A stretch of DNA of 64,000 nucleotides from Trileptium ribeirensis. Its lineage: Eukaryota; Nematoda; Enoplea; Enoplida; Thoracostomopsidae. Location: positions 1 to 64,000 of the forward strand of contig JASANE010003394.1 of the NCBI GenBank assembly GCA_030248225.1, given 5' to 3'. Below, piece by piece: positions 26,101-35,354 of this stretch. How positions within the stretch are numbered: the stretch's first letter is position 1; every line of letters starts with the position of its first letter. The notes beneath the pieces are model-generated. The model searched no databases and was not told the origin of the DNA. It was given only the letters and a program-made list of their open reading frames with translations. Both the position numbers and the translations under genes were made by a program.

Positions 26101-26278
26101 GGAGTTTTTCATCGACGTTATTGATAAGCTTCAAAACCCGATTCATTTCTTACTCTTTTTCCCACGGTTTCGCTTGAAGAATATCCTGCTGCTCGTGTTT
26201 ACTATAACGATAGATATCGTCCATCGTTTCAACTTTATTGCTAAGTTCCCAGGTCTTTTGCGCCATTTTCGAACCCAT
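13956..26278 (-). CDS. CSN5: COP9 signalosome subunit 5 (deneddylase), split gene, last exon not located
   Basis: CSN5/JAB1 is the zinc metalloprotease subunit of the COP9 signalosome, which removes NEDD8 from cullin-RING ligases in nucleus and cytoplasm. Seven exons on the minus strand join in frame: 26,278-26,154; 20,382-20,274; 19,540-19,415; 17,584-17,456; 16,923-16,858; 16,013-15,816; 14,110-13,956. Each boundary has GT..AG. They give 302 codons plus two bases; human CSN5 has 334, so a final exon of about 30 codons is missing. The MPN+/JAMM domain carries Glu70 (NLEVMG) and His132, His134 and Asp145 of [14 protein letters not shown], so the enzyme looks catalytically competent. Landmarks such as [15 protein letters not shown] and [17 protein letters not shown] are close to family consensus. 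Intron 1 is about 5.8 kb and full of transposons. Exons 4-7 lie in the right palindrome arm, so a decayed second copy exists at 622-4,267. Confidence 0.93.
15390..15590 (+). other. Right-arm copy of the possibly copia-like frame
   Basis: This has the same 66-codon frame and same predicted residues as the left-arm copy at 2,636-2,836. It lies in the intron between CSN5 exons 6 and 7, antisense to CSN5. Function is unknown. Confidence 0.22.
15816..16013 (-). CDS. CSN5: CSN5 exon 6
   Basis: The 66-codon exon runs from [20 protein letters not shown] to [12 protein letters not shown], at the end of the MPN domain and into the following helices. Donor GTAAGC. The left-arm copy (2,213-2,410) has the same length and translation. 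Confidence 0.93.
16858..16923 (-). CDS. CSN5: CSN5 exon 5
   Basis: A 22-codon phase-0 exon encodes [20 protein letters not shown] plus PK, almost identical to the family consensus. Acceptor is TTTCAG, donor GTTTTG. Confidence 0.92.
17456..17584 (-). CDS. CSN5: CSN5 exon 4 with the JAMM catalytic motif
   Basis: This 43-codon exon encodes [17 protein letters not shown]. It supplies His132, His134 and Asp145, the zinc ligands of the deneddylase. The donor is GTGCGT, as in exon 3. The matching exon in the left arm (622 to about 750) has lost the motif. Confidence 0.94.
18560..18900 (+). repeat. Dispersed repeat, copy in CSN5 intron 3
   Basis: The segment around TTTAGCGTCTAATGAAA (near 18,733) and the following 150 bases, including a CTTTTGCCG-containing stretch, recur as a diverged reverse complement at 23,100-23,480. 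It is an old non-coding repeat family; no terminal structure was defined. Confidence 0.55.
19415..19540 (-). CDS. CSN5: CSN5 exon 3
   Basis: This phase-0 exon of 42 codons encodes [20 protein letters not shown] through ENCET. Acceptor is TTTCTTTCAG, donor GTGCGT. The [10 protein letters not shown] segment is close to invariant in CSN5. Confidence 0.93.
20274..20382 (-). CDS. CSN5: CSN5 exon 2
   Basis: The 109-base exon completes the split Asp codon and encodes [20 protein letters not shown] through VVQGK. It contains Glu70 of NLEVMG, the acid/base residue of the JAMM site. Acceptor is TTTTAG, donor GTTTGT. The frame continues into exon 3 without a break. Confidence 0.92.
20518..22293 (-). 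mobile_element. CR1/L2-type non-LTR retrotransposon, 591-codon reverse transcriptase frame
   Basis: A single open frame with ATG and stop encodes a reverse transcriptase of the CR1/L2 group. Visible motifs are NYRPVSNLS (residues 161-169), catalytic LDLSAAFD (232-239), [13 protein letters not shown] (290-302) and YADD (323-326), then the C-terminal [13 protein letters not shown] block typical of this group. The apurinic endonuclease that normally precedes the RT is not seen upstream, so the copy is 5'-truncated, but the RT frame has no stop and was probably inserted recently. It sits in CSN5 intron 1 on the same strand as CSN5. The 3' end is near 20,460-20,517; no poly-A tail is obvious. Confidence 0.93.
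22294..24088. other. Intronic interval without a recognised gene
   Basis: This is CSN5 intron 1 sequence upstream of the retrotransposon. A plus-strand stretch near 22,535-22,705 is open and protein-like in composition (..[19 protein letters not shown]..) but has no known family and no ATG. It also holds the dispersed repeat at 23,100-23,480. The rest is AT-rich and featureless. Confidence 0.5.
23100..23480 (-). repeat. Dispersed repeat, inverted copy in CSN5 intron 1
   Basis: This is the diverged inverted partner of 18,560-18,900, recognisable from TTTTCATTAGACGCTAAA at about 23,248 and the AGTAGTAAAATTTC block at about 23,140. The 76-codon open frame at 23,323-23,553 lies mostly inside it and shows no family signature, so it is not called as a gene. 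Confidence 0.5.
24089..26042 (+). repeat. Repeat of about 830 bp interrupted by a hAT-like element
   Basis: Sequence from GAATTCGAGTGTAACGAG to CGAGCTTCACT matches 27,359-28,192. Here it is split by a 1,112-bp insertion at 24,403-25,514. The two ends carry short inverted strings (GAATTCGAGTG and CACTCGAATTC). The interior includes a CTGTCTGTGTGTGTCTGTCG block. It is non-coding. Confidence 0.8.
24403..25514 (-). mobile_element. Non-autonomous hAT-like element with 8-bp target duplication (copy A)
   Basis: The ends are inverted CAGGGARTAACCGGAA. The flanks are identical 8-bp direct repeats CTAATGAT (24,395-24,402 and 25,515-25,522), the size made by hAT transposases. A repeat copy at 27,359-28,192 has the uninterrupted site (CCAATGAT near 27,674), which confirms insertion. 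Subterminal regions are rich in GGTTCC/GGAACC. The inside has only short frames and no transposase, so it is non-autonomous. Orientation is opposite to copies B and C. Confidence 0.88.
26154..26278 (-). CDS. CSN5: CSN5 exon 1 (start codon, residues 1-41)
   Basis: It encodes the N-terminus with [10 protein letters not shown], a CSN5 hallmark, and ends in KPWEK plus two bases of an Asp codon before the donor GTAAG. Two candidate ATGs lie at 26,278 and, four codons later, 26,266. The upstream ATG is chosen because it follows the TTTCAG acceptor directly; the downstream one aligns better with the MAQKTW start region of other animals. Confidence 0.88.
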
Positions 26279-26280
26279 TT

Positions 26281-26286
26281 CTGAAA
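26281..26286 (-). promoter_or_regulatory. Splice acceptor TTTCAG two bases upstream of the CSN5 ATG
   Basis: On the minus strand CGTTTCAG is followed by AA and then the ATG at 26,278. The hexamer equals the nematode 3' splice-site consensus. It may accept a trans-spliced leader or a short 5' UTR intron. Without RNA data the choice is open. Confidence 0.45.
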
Positions 26287-27358
26287 CGTTGCGATATAGA
26301 CCGGCCCAGTAAGATTTTAAACTTTGAATTACTGAAGTGGTCAATTAATTAATTCTCAATGTATATACACACAGTATAGTATAAAAATGTGAATATAGGC
26401 TTAATGGACCATTAATGGATTAATAAATTAATGGATTCTAAAAAATAAAAAAAATATAGAAATAGATAATTTGAATAAACAAATCACAACAAATAAATAT
26501 GATTATTTGTAATTTAGCAGGTATTTTTCATTATATATACTATACGAAATTTCGCCATACTACACAGCTAGCTCTCCAAACATTTTATTGTAGTGTTGAG
26601 AAATTAAACAAATACGTAACAGAAACTCCCAAGATTCCTCGTGAGCATTACGGCCTTTAAACCCTAAGGTTCATTGTGAAATTATGTCTTCGAAATTCTG
26701 TATAAAAATATAATTTATTGTGATCTGATTTAACAATATCGCAAAATAAAGCAACTATATATACTTGAAGTACGCTGCTGCAAAAACTATTCGAGTTTGA
26801 TTCCAAATTGCCAGAACTAATAAAATACAGACCTCGTACTCAATCTTCAGAAAATTAGAGGACAGTAAAAGCAAACGAACCTTATTTTTTGGTTTTTTCG
26901 GCAACGTGATTTATTCTCCTTATTAAGAACAGCTATGACTTTGCGAAGTTTGCTTGCGCTCGGGCAACTTATCTAGAAGCAATTTGTGCGCAACCTCGCA
27001 TTTGTGCCCAGCTCAACGCGCTTATAGGAAAGAAAAATAGTTTCGTCATCAAGGTCCATTTACCAAGGGCTCTCCGAATTCAACATTTCAAAAGTGCGGG
27101 TGTAATCTAGCAGGAGGGTTTTGATATTATCCCACAACACATGGATCATAGGCTGCTTTGTCTCAAATGTTTGTAATAATGGCTCATACGGACGGCTGAT
27201 GTAATCGATGAAATGCAAATAAACTATGTTTGAGAAAGCAGGAAAATACAGGACTAGAGGACAAAATGTACAAATTAGAGGACAATTGAGGACACTTTTA
27301 ATATAGAGGACAATTAGAGGAATAGAAGACAAATACGAGGTCTAATAATACTATATTT
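26287..27358. other. 5' flank of CSN5
   Basis: This is the presumed promoter side of CSN5 on the minus strand. It is AT-rich, with a repeated word AGAGGACA (27,240-27,330), but I see no TATA box at a defensible position and no gene. Confidence 0.4.
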
Positions 27359-28192
27359 GAATTCGAGTGGAACGAGAATTTTCAATTTTGGCTTTGGAGG
27401 GGCGGTATGTGTGTGTCTGTCGCACCTGGATATCGATAAAAGTTGGGCGGATTTTGATGCGAGATAGCTCATTCGAACCGCAATGGTCGATTTAGGTGTA
27501 GTGACGGAGCCCGATTTTTGAATTTTTTCCCGTGGGAAAAGTTATAGGGCAGAATGACGTCATTTTGGCCCATTTTTCGGGCACTCCCTCTAGTTTTTGC
27601 GACTTTTCGCAATAAGTAAACGAGGTATTCGCGAACTAATAGGCCTATTCCATGTAGCTTTACCAGGGCTTTCCAATGATATAACATGTTTTTCAACTAC
27701 TTCCCAATCTGGAGTCTATAAGCTTATAGTTGGCGCCAAATTTCATAGTTGTAAATTGGAAATGCACCTACCTGTGTGTTTTGTTGCTTTTAGTGTCTTA
27801 TATGGGGTTTTCTGGGCCAACAAGCTCATTGCGAGTGTCAAAAATATTGTGTGGCAAATATTTTTCACACTTCTGCTTCATACTTGGTATGAAAAATGAG
27901 ATTTTCCTCAAGTGTCGGTTTGAATTCTTTAACGTTCTTTTCACGGTCAATTTAGGGTTTTATTGAATTATTAAATTGTTAGTTGATTGTTTTTGTACTC
28001 GTTGTATGATGTTTTGTCTACTGTATACGTTGGCTATCAAATGAGGCGGGCGTAACTATGACTAATCACTCACGGTTTATATAATGCTGCACCTGCGTAC
28101 TGTGTGTAGGCTTTGGTTGTGTGTGCTTTCTACAACAGACTTCGGGGGATTGTTCTCACCACTCGAATTCTTGCTCGCAAGCGAGCTTCACT
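27359..28192 (+). repeat. Repeat of about 830 bp, uninterrupted copy
   Basis: This is the uninterrupted partner of 24,089-26,042. It runs from GAATTCGAGTGGAACGAG to CGAGCTTCACT and supplies the empty target site for hAT copy A. It has no coding content. Confidence 0.8.
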
Positions 28193-29479
28193 AGTATAGC
28201 CAGTGATCAATTTGGTAGGCTGGTTATTCTCTGACGGGGTATATAAATCAGCATAGATCATCGTCGGTGGATCCATTCGACCACATCGTCGGAACAAAAA
28301 TATAATCACTTCCTTCGGACGTTTCAGACTGAGATTATTAACATAAGATCCTTTATGGTACAGTTGAGACTGATAATGATTGTGCAATACCATGTGGTAT
28401 ATATGTGAATGTGGTTGAGATCATTATTATGGCCACACAATCGGCAGTCAAGGAAGTCTGTAGCCGTTGTCATAGTTAGATAGACATAGAGGATTGAGCA
28501 TTTAGCTTTGTAACTGAGATAAAAATGACCCGCATTTACAATAGGTTTTATAGTCGTTCCCCAATCATGGCTGTTTCTACAGCATACGGTAGTTGTGGCT
28601 GCGTTCCACTCACCTGGTATTTACCCGAACAACCGTTGTATACTCAACCGGGATCAACCAAATGCCTGTCAAAACACCAAAACGGAAGGTGTTTCATTTT
28701 GTGAAACACTTATCAATCAATGCTTTCCAATTGTTTTTTTCGTTCTATTATCCCTTAAGATTTAGTTTATTCATTACGTTATTAGTTCTCTTTTGAAATT
28801 GATACAAAGTATCGCGATCGCAGATATTCCGTGTTAGCTTTACCTAAGATCCTACATTTAAGCCGTTTAATTACCCCTATCTTATGTAACGCACACCCGG
28901 TCGGAATGCACGAGGGTTATATTATGAAGTAGGTTGTCCCGGTCGCAGACACCCTAGCTGGAGCTTTTTATGCTCGCCCCCAACACCCGGTTGGATTGCT
29001 GGAGGTAATTTTGACTAAATACTGAAAGTGCTTAAGCCGGTTCGTGCTAATGCCTCTCACTCTCACTCACCCCGGATTCTCAAGAAATTACCCCTTTTCC
29101 TTAACACACTCAATTCTCATCCCCGAGGGCTGGTTCGTACGAAATTTAACTTGTTTATGTTCTATTACGTTATTGTGTGCCACAATTTTGCATTAAAGGC
29201 TTAATTCTTTAATCTTTTCCTATACGACACCAGTATGAGACTACGATTCCTAATACCAGGAACTTGTGGTTTCTATTAGACGCTATGTATGTGACCTTAG
29301 TTCCACTTCACATCCACTTCTGTCAATCCAACTCACGCCAGGATTCAGTTCTTTAGACCAGTAAGCAAGCAGGAAGTAATAAGCCTGAAAACATGCGGAC
29401 TTCAGACTACTGAACTAAAATAAAGTAAAACTTAGAAAATTAATGAAATAAACAAATCAGGTAAAAGAAGTATTCATCA
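28193..29479. other. Gene-poor interval with a composite-repeat fragment
   Basis: There is no recognised gene. From about 28,830 to 29,120 it contains words such as CTTATGTAACGCACACCCGG and a clustered C/G-rich motif, which recur at 30,180-30,400 and in the composite repeat family elsewhere in the window. Confidence 0.5.
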
Positions 29480-30440
29480 CATGGTCGATGATTCATGCTT
29501 CTGGGATATTCCAGAAAAACAACTAAAAAAGGGGGACGTGGTACCAGATTTTGTCATCGATGTAAAGTGCGGGAATTCGCCTAAATAGGTCTTCCCAGGG
29601 GCTTAGGGACCAAAATTAGGCTAAAAATAAAGATTGGGTTGATTTTGGACCTATAATCCCTGCTTAGCTTAGGTAAACACTACAAAAGTTATATTATGCT
29701 GAAATTTTGCGGGCAGGGTCGGCGGATAATTTTATGACGGCTATCGGTATTTAAATGGCGAGGGGATTCGTCAACGAGGATTGTGCGGAACGAAGTGTGA
29801 ACAGTAGAATGCCGGTGGGACGATTGGATATGGCACGCATTCTTTTTGATAGCGACTGATATTGTGCGAGGCGGCGTGACTAGTTCTAAGCACTCTTTTG
29901 CCAGAAAGCTCGAAACCAAAGACAATAAGAAAGATATTTATTTTAGGTAAAATTAAATACAAGGCACACGAAATGAATATGTGATCCTTTTCAGCAATGT
30001 CAATCCCTGGCCACTATGAATTCGGCTCGCTTTTTGTTTCAACCTGATTTATCTCCGCACTCGTAAGCTCGTATGATCTATTACCCCTTATGTTTAAGTC
30101 ATCTAGTAATTTATTAGTTCTCCAAAGAAATTAATACAAGGTATCCGGAGAAGAAATACCTCGTAATTCTATATAATTACCTGAACCTAAGACCTTAGAT
30201 TTAAGCTATTTATTGACCCATATCTTATGTAACGCACATCTCAGAAGAATGCACGGGAGTTATTATTAACTAGGTTGTGACCAGAATACACACCATAGTT
30301 GGAAAATTGTCTCTCCCGATCCATCGGCACCGAAGAAGAATGCCGACGGTTAGTTTTGAAGAAGGATTGGAATTCTTTAGATCGGTCGTCGTAATGCCAC
30401 GCCCCTCACGCTCACGAAATTAACCCATGTACTAAACTCA
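29480..30440. repeat. Composite repeat family, copy 1
   Basis: It starts with a block containing ATGCTTCTGGGATATTCC, continues with TTTATGACGGCTATCGG (about 29,732) and an AGTAGAATGCCGGTGGGA block, and ends with clustered CGCACATC-type motifs. The same order occurs at 31,450-32,480, and in longer and more complex form at 35,820 and 41,020. Confidence 0.6.
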
Positions 30441-30532
30441 CCCCGAAGGTTGCTCACTCTGGCTGACTCGGCCGATTTTGCCAACTATTACTAGGGTATA
30501 TATAATAAATATGGTATTATTATAAGTGCGAT

Positions 30533-31078
30533 ATGACCTTAGTTTCCGTCCCACCTGAGCCTTTCTCCAGTTTACATCGCAGTAGCCAATCTTTTGAAAT
30601 GCAAATCCATAAGTTGAACTCGAAAAGCTCGAAGCTAGAGTATGCGTCCACGTCCAGTGTATGGTGTCCTCATTACGCCAAAGACATAAAGCTTGTTGAA
30701 CGTGTTCAACGCCGGGCAACGAAATTCGTTCCCGGTATAAGCAACTTTTCTTATGAGGATCGCTTACGTTTTCTTGGACTGCAGACGCTATTCACCCGTC
30801 GTCATCGCGCAGATTTAATTTTGATGTTCAATGCAATTCATGGAACAATCGACTTTCCGTTAACAACTTGGTTCGAATTTGTTGTCGATGACAGACTACG
30901 CTGCCATGCTTTTAAACTGAAACCACGCATTCGCCCTTGTCTAGATTGTGCACGATACTCTTATGCTTATCGAGTGGTAGATAGCTGGAATCGCCTCCCT
31001 GGCTCGGTTGTCAACGCCCCGAATCTTAAGACGTTCAAGTCTCGTCTTCATACCTCGGGGTGCCTGCCTGAACTGTAG
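30533..31078 (+). mobile_element. C-terminal fragment of a CR1/jockey-type reverse transcriptase
   Basis: A 181-codon frame. From about residue 37 it matches the thumb and C-terminal region after the RT core of non-LTR elements: LEYASTSSVWCPHYAKDIK, VERVQRRATKFVPG, LRFLGLQTLFTRRHRADLI and, near the end, VVDSWNRLPGSVV. The catalytic RT palm is absent, so this is a 5'-truncated dead insertion. It belongs to a different lineage from the element in CSN5 intron 1. Confidence 0.82.
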
Positions 31079-31449
31079 CCTGCGTCGTCCTGATGCTCCT
31101 TTTCAGGACAGCACTACAGACAATAGTCAATCTCATTCGCTGTGTCACAAACCGTGATTTGATATCATGGTTTCCGGGCGGTTTGGGCGATCCTTCAATC
31201 AAGCCGTCTGGTTCAAAGGTGATTTCAAAAAGCAGAGACTGGTTAAGAATCACCCAAACGACTTACAAATCACGCATTTCTTTGCGTGGAAATGATTAAA
31301 CTAATAAACATATATGTAAAGTAAAACACATATAATATAAGGACCTGGAACTCTTTGCACACCTAATTCGGTGAAGACAAAGCGACTCATTAGCAAAACT
31401 AAAACAACATCAAAAATCAAAACGCCGGGCCAATAGCAGCGGAGTCGAG

Positions 31450-32480
31450 TCAATCACGTGATCGCAGACATATGCTTCTGGAATATTCTGGAAGCTTCCA
31501 AAACCCCATTGGTTGGATCCCACTAGATAAGTCCTCCCAGGATAAAATACGCCAAAAACAAAGAATTTTAAGTTAATTAAAAAGGATGAAAAAAATTATT
31601 AAGTAAAAATTAACTAAATTTTGTGTGATTTTGGATTTAAACTCTTTCTTAGCTTAGGGAACCCCTGACAAATACCTAGGTATTATGTTTTTTTGCTTTT
31701 AATGGGGGTAGGGTTTCTGGGTTATTTTTATGACGGCTATCGTAATTAAACGGGGACGGGATTCGTCTCCGAAGATTGCGCGGTCCCAGGTGTGGCCAGT
31801 AGAATGCCGGTGGGAATACTCGATTGGCACGCGTTGATTTCTCGTGATCCGTGATTGTGCCCTATATTTTACATGGCTTCGTCCGATGTACTCTTGGTTT
31901 AGATAAGTATAAACCAAACATGTAGCGTATAATATTTATTACAAAACCAGATAAAATATTAAGACACTGTTATTGCATATAAGACCCATAAGCTCCTGGA
32001 AGTACCGCTCTTTAAGCTAAGTTATTATAAGATCAAGCGTTATATATCCACCGGTAACTTTCGCGCGGCTTAGAGATCGCAACTATTTCCGGCCACTAAC
32101 GCACTATACTCACTCGTTCCAACTTCTATTAGCATTAGGATTAGGTTACAGCCTATTTTATTCTACAACTCGTGAGGTCTGTACAGTTACCCCTACAGGG
32201 CTGGCGTACTGCACGATTATTTAGATACTTAAATGTACCTATATCTTAGATTTACGCTAATACCGTCCTTATTTAATACACTTGCTCCCGAATGGCTGAT
32301 AAATGCGTTACAGTCTGAGTGACGACGACTTGAATTTAGGTTAGCTGCTGCTATACTAAAGCTGTTATGAGTTGATACAACTGACCCCTTACTCTACGCT
32401 TGAGGTCGAAATTGTGAAATATTATTAACTTTTAGTACTAGCTAGTATATCACCACTCCTATTAAAATTATTGCCACATC
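31450..32480. repeat. Composite repeat family, copy 2 (carries a perfect heat-shock element)
   Basis: It has the same modular order as 29,480-30,440: a TTC/GAA block, CCTCCCAGG, TTTATGACGGCTATCG (about 31,726), GTGGCCAGTAGAATGCCGG, then clustered short motifs to about 32,400. It is non-coding. Confidence 0.6.
31475..31499. promoter_or_regulatory. Perfect five-unit heat-shock element motif
   Basis: TTC at 31,476, GAA at 31,481, TTC at 31,486, GAA at 31,491 and TTC at 31,496 alternate at exact 5-bp spacing. This is the binding pattern of trimeric heat-shock factor HSF1. The paralogous repeat at 29,499-29,516 keeps four units with one mismatch. Whether any nearby transcript responds to heat cannot be told from sequence. 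Confidence 0.6.
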
Positions 32481-32625
32481 TTTTACATGGAAGATGATAT
32501 TAAATTAATAATTAACAAGTATTAAGATTACTTATATATATATATACAGCCTTGCTATTTAACAGCTTAATTCTTTACACCGGTTCCCGCCTTGCAGTTC
32601 ATTTTCACAGTTTTTTCCGTTTACG

Positions 32626-32682
32626 ACTAAGCCTTATACTAAGCCTAAGCCTAAGCCTAACTCTTAGACTAAGCTTAAGCCT
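32626..32682 (+). repeat. Interstitial GCCTAA (telomere-like) tract, left
   Basis: Four near-perfect GCCTAA units, then degenerate ones (CTTAGACTAAGCTTAAGCC). GCCTAA is the complement of TTAGGC, the nematode telomere unit. The tract lies just upstream of the transposase. Confidence 0.7.
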
Positions 32683-32758
32683 CCTCGCCTGCGTTTGTCG
32701 GTACAGTACTTTACTAAACCCTAAGCCAAGGTTAATTTTATTTTTAGATAAATAAATA

Positions 32759-33755
32759 ATGCCCGGACGTCACAAGAATCAGCAATTCACAATAATTCCT
32801 ATAAACGAAATTGTGGAGATTAATAATATTCGAGACCTCGATATAACGTATACTGAACTGGCGCGACAAACTATTGATAATGATTCAACTCTCAAGCACC
32901 TTGTTCGACGACGTTTATTAGCTAACTACAAGGATTGCGAGTGCGGCCAACCCTGTTACCTAGCAAAGCGTGGAGATTTCGGTAGGTGTGACGACTGGGA
33001 ATGGCGATGTTCAAATCACCCCACTTGTCGAAAAAAAATATTCGATCCGGCAAGGATCTTTTTTCGCTAGTCATCACATTTCTCTTGGAAATGCAATTTT
33101 ATTAATTCAAGCCTACATCGACAAACAGACTACAACATCGATTCAAAAGCAATTACATGTTAGTAAAAATACCGTCACCGATTGGTATAACTATTGCCGA
33201 GACATTGCGGTTGCATTCGACAGGGACTACTGGCTGTATCTGCGATTGGGAGGCCCTGGTGTTGACGTTGAGATTGACGAATCTATTTTTTTTCGGCAAA
33301 AATATCATCGTGGTTTACGTCGACGAAAACATGGCTGGGTTCTTGGTATGATCGAGCGACATTCTCAAAGGTGTCTTCTCTTCCCAGTCAACAACCGACA
33401 AATTCCAACAGTAATCCCATTAATTATTCAACATGTTTTACCTGGAACCCGAATCCTAACCGACAGCTTTCGTACCTACATTGACGGTTTACGTGCCCTT
33501 CCACGGCCACATCTCTACACGCACGAAACTGTCAATCATCATAATAGACAATTTGTAAATCCCACTGATCATACCGTACATACACAGAACATCGATGGAT
33601 TGTGGGCCCGGCTCAAAGAATCTATCCGAACACGTGGTGGAGTGAAACCGCAGTTGTTTTATCGTTATTTGAAGGAATATACCTGGCGACAACAATTTAA
33701 AGACAATCCTCAAGGGGAATTTTTCGCTCAACTACATGCTCTTTATCCATTATAA
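32759..33755 (+). pseudogene. ISXO2/Merlin-type DDE transposase, frameshifted
   Basis: The frame starts at ATG 32,759. It encodes an N-terminal zinc-ribbon-like section with the paired cysteines of DCECGQPC and RCSNHPTC, then meets a run of eight A near 33,032-33,039. There the coding information moves to the +1 frame (open to 33,755). The second part has a helix-turn-helix-like SIQKQLHVSKNTVTDWYNYC, then catalytic-type Asp in VDVEIDESIF and LTDSFRTY, and the DGLWARLKESIRTRGG block typical of ISXO2/IS1595-like (Merlin) transposases. One-base homopolymer change explains the break; a sequencing error is possible. Clear terminal inverted repeats were not found. Confidence 0.85.
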
Positions 33756-33820
33756 ATGTAAGATATCTTGCATTTGTCTATAATAGTCAATAATGTTCTA
33801 ATAGTCAATAGCAAAATATA

Positions 33821-33867
33821 CTTAGCCTAAGCCTAAGCCTAAGCCTAAGACTGAGCCTAAGCCTAAG
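33821..33867 (+). repeat. Interstitial GCCTAA (telomere-like) tract, right
   Basis: Six or so GCCTAA units, one altered (GACTGA). They are in the same orientation as the left tract at 32,626-32,682, so together they look like one tract split by the transposase segment, not inverted ends. Confidence 0.7.
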
Positions 33868-34474
33868 TCGGGGCTCCCGCCCCCCGAACCCCCGCACTAA
33901 GCTGTTACTCCCACAAAGCAAATTTCTCAAATTTAATTTTTTATAAATTCACGTATTTGCCCATAATTTCTTACAATATCAAAATTTTGCAACGAAATTG
34001 CCTCCATTCAACTCCCCTCGTCATTCCGCGTCTAACGGTATATAATATGTCCATGTTATTACGAAAAAATTTTTTTCATTTTTTTCCATAATTACGGAAT
34101 TACCCTGCATCACTTACCCACATTGCCCCAACTTCGCCATCACTAAACTTTATAACGATTTTTTGTTATCATATGAAAGCCTATTAAATTCCACATTGTA
34201 TGGTGAAGACCTCATCCAAATCCATCACTCCTTTCAAAAGTTATAGTCAATTTTCTAAAAATCGTCACTTTTTAAAATGTTCATTTTTTGAAAAACCCCT
34301 TTTTAGGGGTACCCTGGGGACTTACCCTTTGACCCTAGAGCCTCAAAACCATTCTAAATCGAAAGAGCGGACGTTTTTTACCCATGGGGGGATTAAGGGG
34401 GGTAGAATTTTTGAGCGAAGCGAAGGCGGCTTAAGTTTGAAAAAAGCCTCCAAAAGCCAAAAAGCAACCCATCC
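33868..34474. other. Interval without a recognised gene
   Basis: It begins with a C-rich stretch (CCCGCCCCCCGAACCCCCG) and includes a short perfect hairpin ACCCCTTTTTAGGGGT (34,295-34,310). A 94-codon open frame at 34,200-34,484 has low-complexity Lys/Ser composition and is not supported as a gene. Confidence 0.4.
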
Positions 34475-35134
34475 TAAATCATAGAATAATGAGTTCAACA
34501 TCAAGGTTTATGTTTCCAAAAGGGGCGAACCTGATCACGAAGTGATCTCTTTTGGGGGTGAGAGATGATTGGGGGTACAGAGACTATGGGGGCATAGTTT
34601 CCAAAAGATGGGTGCTATAGCAAGCGTAAAATAATTTTCCCCCCCAACTGGGATTGGGCCGAATAGTTTTATTCCGTTCGAACGAAAAGCAAGACAAAGG
34701 AAATCACATGGCTTTTACAGCATGGTGATGAATGGCAATCGAAGCACAGCAATGAAATCATAGGTCAGGGAGTCTGAAAATAATTTTGCCTATAACATTC
34801 GTACTAAATCATAGAATAATGAGTTCAACATCAAGGTTTATGTTTCCAAAAGGGGCGAACCTGATCACGAAGTGATCTCTTTTGAAGGTGAGAGATGATT
34901 GGGGGTACAGAGACTATGGGGGCATAGTTTCCAAAAGATGGGTGCTATAGCAAGCGTAAAATAATTTTTCCCCCCCAACTGGGATTGGGCCGAATAGTTT
35001 TATTCCGTTCGAACGAAAAGCAAGACAAAGGAAATCACATGGCTTTTACAGCATGGTGATGAATGGCAATCGAAGCACAGCAATGAAATCATAGGTCAGG
35101 GAGTCTGAAAATAATTTTGCCTATAACATTCGTA
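34475..35134. repeat. Two tandem copies of a 330-bp unit
   Basis: The unit starting TAAATCATAGAATAATGAG is present at 34,475 and 34,805 with nearly identical sequence. It includes the palindrome GATCACGAAGTGATC and a C-rich run. It occurs again at 46,839-47,168, preceded by a partial unit from 46,634. It is non-coding. Confidence 0.85.
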
Positions 35135-35354
35135 CTATACTATTCCTGTATGTACAATGCATCTATTTTCTTATTTCCCCATGGAAAACTCAACCTCACC
35201 AATCGAAAATAGCAATGTACAGCAAATAGTAGTTGCAAAATACGAAAAACGAAAACAAACCAATTGGCAGCTATACCTGAATAAATAAATACAGTTGTTT
35301 TATTATATTCCTACTTGTTCATAAGAGTTAAAACTTAAGAGTTGCAACTCGCCA

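Noticed and set aside
29689..29925. Minus-strand frames within the composite repeats (also 31,699-31,917 and 47,846-48,097)
   Set aside because: They share repeat sequence but no conserved reading frame between copies, and have no recognisable domain.
32626..32682. Firm assignment of the species to nematodes
   Set aside because: Short interstitial GCCTAA tracts and one TTTCAG site are suggestive only; the CSN5 protein is too conserved to decide by eye.
33025..33045. Programmed -1 frameshift in the transposase, as in some insertion sequences
   Set aside because: The required shift is +1 (or -2), not -1, and the site is a plain A8 run, so an indel or error is simpler.
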